Shown here piece after piece: positions 1-5,585 of a stretch of DNA of 5,585 nt. The position numbers were made by a program, and so were the translations under genes. The notes below the pieces were generated by a model, which did no database searches, was not told the origin of the DNA, and saw nothing but the letters and a program-made list of their open reading frames with translations. How positions within the stretch are numbered: the first letter of the stretch is position 1; every line of letters starts with the position of its first letter. The DNA comes from an uncultured Oscillospiraceae bacterium (GTDB taxonomy: Bacteria > Bacillota > Clostridia > Oscillospirales > Oscillospiraceae), in NCBI GenBank assembly GCA_934623545.1, contig CAKTVN010000119.1:1-5585 (forward strand). The letters are read 5' to 3'.

Positions 1-20
1 TTTTCTGGCAAGACAGAAAA
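1..20. repeat. Short AT-rich inverted repeat at window edge
   Basis: Positions 1-7 (ttttctg) are perfectly complementary to 14-20 (cagaaaa), with a 6-base loop. No T-tract follows on the plus strand. On the minus strand any T-tract would lie outside the window. It could be part of a terminator belonging to whatever lies to the left, or chance. Confidence 0.3.
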
Positions 21-69
21 AAGTATGCCCGCGGAGCGACAGTTGCGGTGTCACTGCAAAAACGGAACC

Positions 70-129
70 TCCGGTGAATCCGGAAAAGAGGCGTCACCCC
101 TCCGGGGTGACGATCGCGCCTTTGGCGCG
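70..129. repeat. Cluster of three tandem hairpins upstream of the PRTase promoter
   Basis: Three perfect inverted repeats lie side by side. They are 70-74/80-84 (TCCGG, loop TGAAT, CCGGA), 92-100/104-112 (CGTCACCCC, loop TCC, GGGGTGACG) and 115-120/124-129 (CGCGCC, loop TTT, GGCGCG). The middle one is the strongest, with nine pairs. None is followed by a T-run, so they are not ordinary intrinsic terminators. The last ends 16 bases before the -35 box, a position where a regulator could bind. The remaining sequence of 1-145 shows no convincing gene. Seen: the repeats. Inferred: any operator or transcript-end role. Confidence 0.5.
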
Positions 130-145
130 GCGTGCGTGGCTATGA

Positions 146-174
146 TTGACATTTTTCTCTGCGCAACGTATAAT
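146..174 (+). promoter_or_regulatory. Consensus sigma-A promoter for the phosphoribosyltransferase gene
   Basis: TTGACA at 146-151 and TATAAT at 169-174 match both sigma-A/sigma-70 consensus hexamers exactly, with the ideal 17-base spacer. Transcription should start near 180-182, giving a leader of about 45 bases before the start codon at 226. A perfect promoter suggests strong expression, perhaps restrained by a repressor. Confidence 0.9.
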
Positions 175-193
175 AAAAAACACATGGACATTC

Positions 194-208
194 GCCGGAC
201 TGACCGGC
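194..208 (+). other. Small leader hairpin next to the Shine-Dalgarno site
   Basis: GCCGG (194-198) pairs with CCGGC (204-208) around the loop ACTGA. It ends three bases before the AAGGAG ribosome binding site at 211-216 in the short leader of the phosphoribosyltransferase gene. The stem is only five GC pairs. It may protect the 5' end or tune ribosome access, and no known riboswitch is recognisable. Confidence 0.35.
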
Positions 209-210
209 AT

Positions 211-216
211 AAGGAG
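211..216 (+). promoter_or_regulatory. Ribosome binding site fixing the PRTase start
   Basis: AAGGAG lies nine bases before the ATG at 226. It decides between that codon, the in-frame ATG at 184 (about three bases from the predicted transcript start, with no ribosome binding site) and the in-frame ATG at 238 (too far away). Confidence 0.85.
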
Positions 217-225
217 ACGAGAAGT

Positions 226-783
226 ATGAAATATACGATGAACATTGCCGGTCTCGACCGGGACCTGCCGCTGTGCAAGGTGGCGGACGACTTCTACATT
301 GGCGCATTCATCATGTTCGGCGACGCGGAGATCACCGTGGCGTGCGCGCGCGAGCTGCTCGCAGCCGCGCCCAAGGACTACGACTACCTTCTGACCGCCG
401 AGGCAAAGAGCATCCCCCTGATCCACGAGATGGCGCGCCAGAGCGGCGCGAAGACCTATTTCGTCGCGCGCAAGGGCATGAAGGTCTATCTGACCGATCC
501 CATCCATGTGACGGTCCATTCCATCACCACCCAGCATGAGCAGGACCTCTATCTCGGCGGCGAGGACGCGGCGCTCATCCGCGGCAAGCGCATCCTGATC
601 GTCGACGACGTGATCTCTACTGGCGAGTCGCTCAAGGCGATGGAAGAGCTGGTCACGAAGGCGGGCGGCACCGTTGCCGGGCGCATGGCGGTCCTGGCAG
701 AGGGCGACGCGCAGAAGCGCGAGGACATCATCTACCTCAACCCCCTGCCCGTCTTCAACGCCGACGGCACGGTCAAGGAATAA
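226..783 (+). CDS. Type I phosphoribosyltransferase, adenine-PRTase-like, 185 aa
   Basis: This is probably a cytoplasmic enzyme that transfers phosphoribose from PRPP to a nucleobase, as in purine salvage. The PRPP-binding signature is intact: ILIVDDVISTGES at about residues 123-135, with the paired acidic residues D127-D128 and the STG loop. Upstream, the segments TAEAKSIPL and VARKGMKVYL match the hood and PRPP/pyrophosphate-contact regions of APRT/XPRT-like enzymes. The length is near that of typical APRT (about 170-185 residues). The reading frame stays open upstream to position 25, but that stretch contains the promoter. The start at 226 is chosen for its AAGGAG site nine bases before it. 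The gene has its own consensus promoter and terminator, so it is probably monocistronic. The fold and PRPP use are confident. The base is not: adenine, xanthine or another acceptor is possible, so no gene symbol is given. The large neighbour also carries a PRTase-like segment. Confidence 0.92.
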   Translation: MKYTMNIAGLDRDLPLCKVADDFYIGAFIMFGDAEITVACARELLAAAPKDYDYLLTAEAKSIPLIHEMARQSGAKTYFVARKGMKVYLTDPIHVTVHSITTQHEQDLYLGGEDAALIRGKRILIVDDVISTGESLKAMEELVTKAGGTVAGRMAVLAEGDAQKREDIIYLNPLPVFNADGTVKE

Positions 784-797
784 ATTACATATTTGAA

Positions 798-837
798 CGC
801 AGGAGCTTACCAAAAGGGAGGGCTCCTGCGCTTTTTT
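798..837 (+). terminator. Rho-independent terminator after the PRTase gene
   Basis: A perfect nine-base stem, CGCAGGAGC (798-806) with GCTCCTGCG (822-830), encloses a 15-base loop. It is followed by C and six T residues (832-837). It starts 14 bases after the stop codon. It should end most transcription before the large downstream gene. Confidence 0.92.
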
Positions 838-868
838 ACAGATAAGGCATGGTTCCCCGGAAAAGCTG

Positions 869-877
869 TGATATGAT
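869..877 (+). promoter_or_regulatory. Probable extended -10 promoter of the large gene
   Basis: TGATATGAT (869-877) fits the extended -10 form TGnTATAAT with one mismatch. No good -35 hexamer lies 16-18 bases upstream, which is tolerated by extended -10 promoters. Transcription would start near 884, giving a leader of about 40 bases before 923. The terminator just upstream means the large gene needs its own promoter, which supports this call. Confidence 0.5.
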
Positions 878-913
878 GCAGGAAAAGCGCTGGGGAAAAC
901 CGGCGGAAGGTGC

Positions 914-918
914 GGTGA
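914..918 (+). promoter_or_regulatory. Ribosome binding site for the large multidomain gene
   Basis: GGTGA, the 3' part of the full AGGAGGTGA Shine-Dalgarno sequence, ends four bases before the ATG at 923, which is the correct register for that part. A second purine block, GGAAGG (905-910), lies 12 bases before the start. Together they support 923. Confidence 0.55.
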
Positions 919-922
919 GAAA

Positions 923-3900
923 ATGGATGCGAGAAAACAGGAGGCGCGCGGGCGGGCACTGGAGGAAATTCTCGGCGCGCAGGCGCCGCAGGCGCTGCGG
1001 ACGCTCGACGGGCATGACCCGGCGCTGGGACATAAGACGCTCGCGGCGCTGTATCCGGAGGAGAACGCGGAGGCATGGCTGTCCGCGCTTTTGGAGCGGC
1101 TGACGGCGAATCTGTTCCCGGACGAGACGCACCCGGCGGGCGCGCTGAGCGCGGCGCAGGCGCGCTATCTCGCCGTGCTGGAAACGCTCTTTGACTTTTA
1201 TGACGGTGCGCCGGACCCACTGACGGACGTGCTTCCGCTGCCGGAGGGCTGCCTTCGCGAAAGCCGCGTCGCGGCGGAGTATGAGACCTTCTGCCGCGCC
1301 AGCGCGCAGGGGCACATCCCGGCGCTGCTGCGCCTGACGCGCGAGTGCCGGACATTTGACCCAGCGTCGCACATCATCGGCGTCCACAACCTCGCGCTGC
1401 ACACGGCGATCTTCGCGGCGCGCGCGGGCATTGCGGTGGACCTTCCGCTTGTGAGCGGCGCGGCGTTCGGGCACGACATCGGAAAATTCGGCTGCCGCGG
1501 CGCGGATGCCGCGCGTATCCCATACCTGCACTATTACTACACCTGGCAGTGGTTCAGCGAGAACGGCATGGAGGAGATCGGGCACGTCGCCGCGAATCAC
1601 TCGACCTGGGATCTGGAATTTGAGAATCTGCCGGTGGAGTCGTTGCTGCTGATCTACGCGGACTTCCGCGTGCGCGGCACGCGGGAAAACGGGCGGGAAA
1701 AGATCCGCATCTATTCGCTGCGCGACTCATATGAAATGATCCTGTCCAAGCTCGCGGATGTGACGGAGGAAAAGCGCCGCCGCTACCAGACGGTCTATTC
1801 CAAGCTCCTCGACTTTGAGCGGCTGCTGCGCGCCCACGGCGTGCCGGCGGAGCTCGGCTGCGACGCGCTCACGCCCGCCGCGCGGAAGGATGCGGCGCTG
1901 ATGGACGCGGACGAGGCGCTGGAGGCGCTGCGATGCATGACGCTCTCCGGCTCGATCGCGCTGATGCGGACGGTCAGCGTGGAGCAGTCGTTCTCGCGCC
2001 TACTCGAGCAGGCGAAGAGCGAGAAAAATCTGCACCGCATCCGGACCGATCTGACGCTGTTTCGCGAATACAGCACCTATCTGTCCAAGACGAACAAGAA
2101 AAAGCTGCTGGTGTTGCTGTATGAGCTGCTCATCCATCCGGACGGCGACGTGCGCCGGGCGGCGGGCGAGATCATGGGCGAAATTCTTGCCAACAGCGGA
2201 CCGAAATACCGCAAGGAGCGCCCGCACGGCGCACACGAGGGCGCGATGACGCCGGCGATGGCGGCGCTGCTGGACGAGGCGGTGGAGCTTTGGCGGTTCT
2301 ATCTGCACGCCTGCCTCTATCCGGACCGGAAGTACTCGCCGCGGCACGCGCTGCGGATCGCAAATTCGCTCAAGACGGTCTGCCAGAGCCTTTTCGCCGC
2401 GTGCGATGAAAAGCAGGCGCCGCGGCTGATGGAGGCGCTGCGCTCGGAGCTGGAAACAGCGGACGATGCGCACCGCTTCGCGCTCATCGACGCGCTGTGC
2501 CACGTCCCATGCGCCGATTTCCCGCCGGAGGCGATGGACGCGCTGCTCGAGACGCTGCGAGGTCTCGCCGAAGGCGGTGAGCTGCGCTGCCGCCTGATCG
2601 CGCTGCGCCTTCTGCACCATTTGCAGCAGATCCCGGCGCTGAATGGGCGCATTCAGACGCTTGCCGGCGCGCTTTCAGACTGCGCTCAGGAGCCCGCGCT
2701 GCGCTATCTGCGTGCGGAGCTGCTCGGCGAGCGCCTTGCGCCGCTCGAGGAGCACGAGATCGCGCTGCTTTATCTGAGCAATCTCAAAAACGCCGTCCAC
2801 TGGACGGTCAAGCTTGAACAGATCGCGCTTTTGTGCGCCGACGCGATAGCGGGCGGGCGCGATGTGTTCCACACGGCGATGCACTTTTCCAATCTGCTCT
2901 GCGTTTCCGAGCATCTGCCGGTGCGCGAATCCGCCGGGGAGCATCTGCTGAAGATCGCACCGCTGCTGTCCGTCGACCAGATCAACGAGATCGCGTGCGA
3001 CCTCATGCGTGAGCTGGAGACCGGCGAAGAGCAGGTCACGCGCTTTATTCCGCCGTATATCGGGCGCTTCATCTGCCTGCTGCCGGAGAAGGAGCTGACG
3101 GAGTCGATCGAATATCTCGAGCGCATGGCGCACGGCGCGTCCGCGCGGACGGCGTGCGTGGCGCTCAGCGCCATCGGCGAGGTCATCGTTTCGCTGAACG
3201 ACCCCTCGCGCGAGATGCTGGGGCGGCTGTTCGGCAATCTGATGACCGGTGTGAGCCACTATGACGACAGCGTCCACCAGACCGCGATGCGCGTGCTCTG
3301 CTGCGACATCTTCGGAAGCGACCGGCTGACGCTTGCGGCGCGCGGCGCGTATTTTGCCCGCCTGCACAAGAAGCTGCTGACGCTTTTGAGCCAGCCGCGC
3401 GACGGGCGGCTCGCCATGTTCCACACCTCCGCGATGCTCAACCATCTCTACCGCTTCATCGTCCGCCACGAGGTGGAGCGCGGCGCGTTCCCCTTCGCGC
3501 CTATAAAGCCAGCCGCCTTCTTCCCCGGGACCTTCGACCCCTTCTCCGCCGGGCACAAGCAGATCGTAGAGCGCATCCGGAGCCTCGGCTTCGAGGTCTA
3601 TCTCGCGGTCGACGAATTTTCCTGGAGCAAAAAGACGCTCGCGAAGCTGCTGCGGCGGCAGATCGTCGCCATTTCCGCGGCGGACCAGTGGGATACCTAT
3701 CTCTTCCCGGACGACATTCCGATCAACATCGCCATGCCGCGCGATCTGGCGCGGCTGAAGGCGCTGCTGCCGGGGCGCGAGCTCTATCTCGTCGCGGGAA
3801 GCGACGTCATCCGCAACGCCTCCGCCTACCGCAGCGCGCAGCCCGGCTCGGCGGCGGACTATAACCACATCATCTTCTACCGCGGCGAGGATGCCGGGGC

Positions 3901-5551
3901 GCAGGCGCAGGACTTTGAGAAGCTCATCCGCGGCAAGCTCCGCGTGCTGACGCTGCCCGCGTTTTATGAGACGGTCAGCTCCACCCGCATCCGCGAATAC
4001 GTGGATCGTGGGCTGGACATTTCGATGCTGGTCGACCCGGTGGTGCAGTCGTTCATCTATGAAAACGGGCTCTACATCCGCGAGCCGGAGTCAAAGAGCG
4101 AGCTGACGCAGCAGAATTTGCAGTATCATCTCTATCTCTCGGACGCGCCGGAGCTTCCAGAGGCGATGCGCGCGGCGCTGGCGCAGAGACCCGCGCCGGT
4201 CGGCGTGACGCTGCGCGAGCGCGGAGCGCTCACAGGCTGGACGGCGGCGCATACGGTGCAGGTGCGGGACCTTTACGACGTATTGGGCTCGCTCGACGCC
4301 GCGCGGGAGGTCCGCCGCCGCGCGTCCGGGCGGCTTCTGAGCATCGATGCGGTCTGCTGCGGCGGCGACGCCGAGCGCAGCCGGATGCTCCTCAACGAGC
4401 TTCTGGCGCGCAGCCTGGAGCGCGAGCACACCTATGCGGTCTGCCGCTGCGGCGCGGCGGACGGCGCGCTGCGCGAGGCGCTTTTGCAGCTGGGCTTTCT
4501 GCCGGTCGCGGGGCACGAGACGGTCTGGTGCGTGGATATGCGCGCGCCGGTCATGCTGCTTCAGGACGTTCTGCTCGCCATCAAGCAGCCGCTGCATGAC
4601 GACGAGCGGGTCCGGCAGGCGGTCCTGCGGACGCGCCCGCGCCTGCGCGCCGCGCTGGGGCAGATGTTCCCGGGACAGCTGCTTTTATGCTTTGACTCCG
4701 AAATGCTCAGCCAGACGCTGATGGAGCGGGTGCAGCGCCTCGGCGGCGTGGACCGGCTCCCGCCGGACGTGCGGTTGGGTCCGGGAATGTGCGTGCCCTA
4801 CGGAAAAATCTTATCCGACGTGGTGGTGCCGCACATGGTGACCAAGACGCTGCACGTCGAAAAGTGCTTCCACACCGATTTGCAGCATTTTGACATTCAG
4901 GAATTTCCCGGCTATTCGCCGCTGCGCAATCAGGTGCGGATGCTCGCGAGCTTTGAGCGCCCGGTGCTGCTGGTCGACGATCTGCTGCACAACGGCTACC
5001 GCCTCGAAAAGCTCGATCAGGTCTTCCGCGCGGAGGGCTTCGAGCCCGAGAAGATCGTCGTCGCGATCCTGTCCGGGCGCGGGCGCGACATCATGCAGGC
5101 GCAGGGGCGGACGGCGGAGTGCGAATACTTCATCCCGAACCTGCACTACTGGGTGACGGAGAGCCTCCTCTACCCCTTCCTCGGCGGCGACAGCGTCGAG
5201 GGCACGCGCAGCAAAAAGCGGAGCCTGCCGTCGATCAATCTGATCCTGCCGTATTACTATCCGAATTACTTCCGCGACGCGTCGGAGGAAAATGTACACG
5301 CGCTGTCAAAGACGGCGCTTGAAAACGCGCTGGAGATCTTACAGGCGCTGGAGCAGGCGCACCAGCGGGAATTTTCCTCGACGCTGACCATCCGCCGGCT
5401 GGGCGAGGCGCTCTATCAGCCGCGCCTGCCGGAGCAGGGGCAGTGTATGTTGCACGACGGCGCGCTGCCGCCGTCGGCGTATCTGCTCGACAGCCTTCAG
5501 CAGCTCGACCGTATTTGCAGAAAGGAGCGGGTTTTCCATGATGTACCGTGA
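923..5551 (+). CDS. Giant multidomain protein: HD hydrolase, HEAT-like, NadD-like nucleotidylyltransferase, GNAT-like, PRTase-like (1542 aa)
   Basis: Seen, in order. Residues about 120-250 form an HD domain with H155, H184-D185 (in GHDIGKFG), H203, H226 (NHSTW) and D247 (IYADF). The spacing resembles YqeK, a diadenosine-tetraphosphate hydrolase family. Residues about 265-855 are helix-rich and HEAT-like, for example HPDGDVRRAAGEIMGEIL from 405. Residues about 862-1050 are a nucleotidylyltransferase core with GTFDPFSAGH (869-878), GSD (959-961) and SSTRIR (1019-1024), as in NadD/CoaD. Residues about 1090-1210 look like a degenerate GNAT fold ending in LLQLGFLPVAG. Residues about 1270-1425 resemble a PRTase, with VLLVDDLLHNGYR at 1348-1360, but the usual [ST][TA]G loop is HNG. 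A conserved-looking tail includes YPFLGGD and a Tyr/Pro-rich run near 1443-1450. There is no signal peptide or membrane helix, so it should be cytoplasmic. Such proteins are usually annotated only as cytidyltransferase-related or HD-domain proteins. NadD itself is about 200 residues, so nadD would be misleading. The HD and nucleotidylyltransferase calls are firm, HEAT and PRTase-like moderate, and GNAT-like weak. Substrate unknown. The next gene overlaps its 3' end, implying an operon. Confidence 0.9.
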   Translation: MDARKQEARGRALEEILGAQAPQALRTLDGHDPALGHKTLAALYPEENAEAWLSALLERLTANLFPDETHPAGALSAAQARYLAVLETLFDFYDGAPDPLTDVLPLPEGCLRESRVAAEYETFCRASAQGHIPALLRLTRECRTFDPASHIIGVHNLALHTAIFAARAGIAVDLPLVSGAAFGHDIGKFGCRGADAARIPYLHYYYTWQWFSENGMEEIGHVAANHSTWDLEFENLPVESLLLIYADFRVRGTRENGREKIRIYSLRDSYEMILSKLADVTEEKRRRYQTVYSKLLDFERLLRAHGVPAELGCDALTPAARKDAALMDADEALEALRCMTLSGSIALMRTVSVEQSFSRLLEQAKSEKNLHRIRTDLTLFREYSTYLSKTNKKKLLVLLYELLIHPDGDVRRAAGEIMGEILANSGPKYRKERPHGAHEGAMTPAMAALLDEAVELWRFYLHACLYPDRKYSPRHALRIANSLKTVCQSLFAACDEKQAPRLMEALRSELETADDAHRFALIDALCHVPCADFPPEAMDALLETLRGLAEGGELRCRLIALRLLHHLQQIPALNGRIQTLAGALSDCAQEPALRYLRAELLGERLAPLEEHEIALLYLSNLKNAVHWTVKLEQIALLCADAIAGGRDVFHTAMHFSNLLCVSEHLPVRESAGEHLLKIAPLLSVDQINEIACDLMRELETGEEQVTRFIPPYIGRFICLLPEKELTESIEYLERMAHGASARTACVALSAIGEVIVSLNDPSREMLGRLFGNLMTGVSHYDDSVHQTAMRVLCCDIFGSDRLTLAARGAYFARLHKKLLTLLSQPRDGRLAMFHTSAMLNHLYRFIVRHEVERGAFPFAPIKPAAFFPGTFDPFSAGHKQIVERIRSLGFEVYLAVDEFSWSKKTLAKLLRRQIVAISAADQWDTYLFPDDIPINIAMPRDLARLKALLPGRELYLVAGSDVIRNASAYRSAQPGSAADYNHIIFYRGEDAGAQAQDFEKLIRGKLRVLTLPAFYETVSSTRIREYVDRGLDISMLVDPVVQSFIYENGLYIREPESKSELTQQNLQYHLYLSDAPELPEAMRAALAQRPAPVGVTLRERGALTGWTAAHTVQVRDLYDVLGSLDAAREVRRRASGRLLSIDAVCCGGDAERSRMLLNELLARSLEREHTYAVCRCGAADGALREALLQLGFLPVAGHETVWCVDMRAPVMLLQDVLLAIKQPLHDDERVRQAVLRTRPRLRAALGQMFPGQLLLCFDSEMLSQTLMERVQRLGGVDRLPPDVRLGPGMCVPYGKILSDVVVPHMVTKTLHVEKCFHTDLQHFDIQEFPGYSPLRNQVRMLASFERPVLLVDDLLHNGYRLEKLDQVFRAEGFEPEKIVVAILSGRGRDIMQAQGRTAECEYFIPNLHYWVTESLLYPFLGGDSVEGTRSKKRSLPSINLILPYYYPNYFRDASEENVHALSKTALENALEILQALEQAHQREFSSTLTIRRLGEALYQPRLPEQGQCMLHDGALPPSAYLLDSLQQLDRICRKERVFHDVP
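5521..5527 (+). promoter_or_regulatory. Ribosome binding site for the next gene, inside the large gene
   Basis: AAAGGAG lies within the last ten codons of the large gene, ten bases before the ATG at 5538. It stands out as a good Shine-Dalgarno sequence at the right distance and supports a new start there. Confidence 0.6.
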
Positions 5552-5585
5552 TTGGCGGGGCTTCTGCCTCTGCTCAGAACAGGAG
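5538..5585 (+). CDS. Start of a downstream gene, partial (first 16 codons)
   Basis: A tandem ATG-ATG (5538-5543) opens a frame reading MMYRDWRGFCLCSEQE that is still open at the window end. It follows an AAAGGAG site and overlaps the stop codon region of the large gene by 14 bases in a different frame. That is the arrangement expected for translationally coupled genes in one operon. Sixteen residues are too few to assign a family, and I do not recognise the product. The second ATG (5541) is an alternative start. The frame could be chance, but the ribosome binding site and overlap make a gene more likely than not. Confidence 0.6.
   Translation, partial: MMYRDWRGFCLCSEQE

Noticed and set aside
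92..129. Hairpins as an intrinsic terminator of an upstream gene
   Set aside because: No T-run follows either stem on the plus strand. On the minus strand there is only a weak CTCTTTT stretch and no minus-strand gene to terminate.
25..225. In-frame N-terminal extension of the phosphoribosyltransferase (67 extra residues)
   Set aside because: The stretch contains the consensus promoter and its translation resembles no PRTase N-terminus. The clear ribosome binding site at 211-216 points to 226.
184..225. Near-leaderless start at the ATG at 184
   Set aside because: It is in frame and lies about three bases from the predicted transcript start, but it has no ribosome binding site. The added 14 residues are Arg/Asp-rich and not family-like, and 226 is much better placed.
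181..225. Riboswitch in the PRTase leader
   Set aside because: The leader is only about 45 bases with one five-pair hairpin, too short for any purine, PRPP or ppGpp riboswitch fold.
2675..3868. Long minus-strand reading frame of 397 codons, and another at 836-1600
   Set aside because: Both are antisense to the giant gene in GC-rich DNA where stop codons are scarce. Their translations are Arg/Ala-rich with no recognisable motif, while the plus strand carries clear enzyme motifs.
923..5551. Frameshifted or artificially fused set of separate genes
   Set aside because: The frame is uninterrupted. I saw no internal ribosome binding site with a start at the domain borders, and codon bias is uniform throughout, so a true single polypeptide is the simplest reading.

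Overview
The window reads as chromosomal DNA from a GC-rich Firmicute. A high-GC Clostridia lineage such as the Oscillospiraceae is my best guess. The basis is strongly GC-biased third codon positions, AAGGAG-type ribosome binding sites, a textbook sigma-A promoter, a Rho-independent terminator, and an HD-hydrolase plus NadD-like protein that recalls the nadD-yqeK pairing of Firmicutes. The taxonomic call is an inference. No mobile element, CRISPR array, tRNA or rRNA is visible.

Layout: positions 1-145 are non-coding as far as I can see and hold several short perfect hairpins. A consensus promoter (TTGACA, 17 bp, TATAAT; 146-174) drives a short leader and a 185-residue type I phosphoribosyltransferase (226-783). 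That unit ends at a strong intrinsic terminator (798-837). A probable extended -10 promoter (869-877) then precedes one very large gene (923-5551, 1542 residues) that fills the rest of the window. A third gene appears to start at 5538, overlapping the end of the large gene by 14 bases, and runs off the window after 16 codons.

The large protein is the main item of interest. In order it carries an HD metal-dependent hydrolase domain resembling YqeK, about 600 residues of helical HEAT-like sequence, a complete NadD/CoaD-type nucleotidylyltransferase core, a degenerate acetyltransferase-like (GNAT-like) segment, and a C-terminal domain with a phosphoribosyltransferase-like signature whose PRPP loop is altered. 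It has no signal peptide or membrane segment, so it should be cytoplasmic.

Taken together, the window offers a PRPP-using enzyme next to a giant protein that combines nucleotide-transfer, phosphohydrolase and PRTase-like modules. This suggests nucleotide or cofactor metabolism, salvage or signalling. The substrates cannot be read from the sequence. The two genes have separate promoters and a terminator between them, so a functional link rests on proximity and shared domain themes only.
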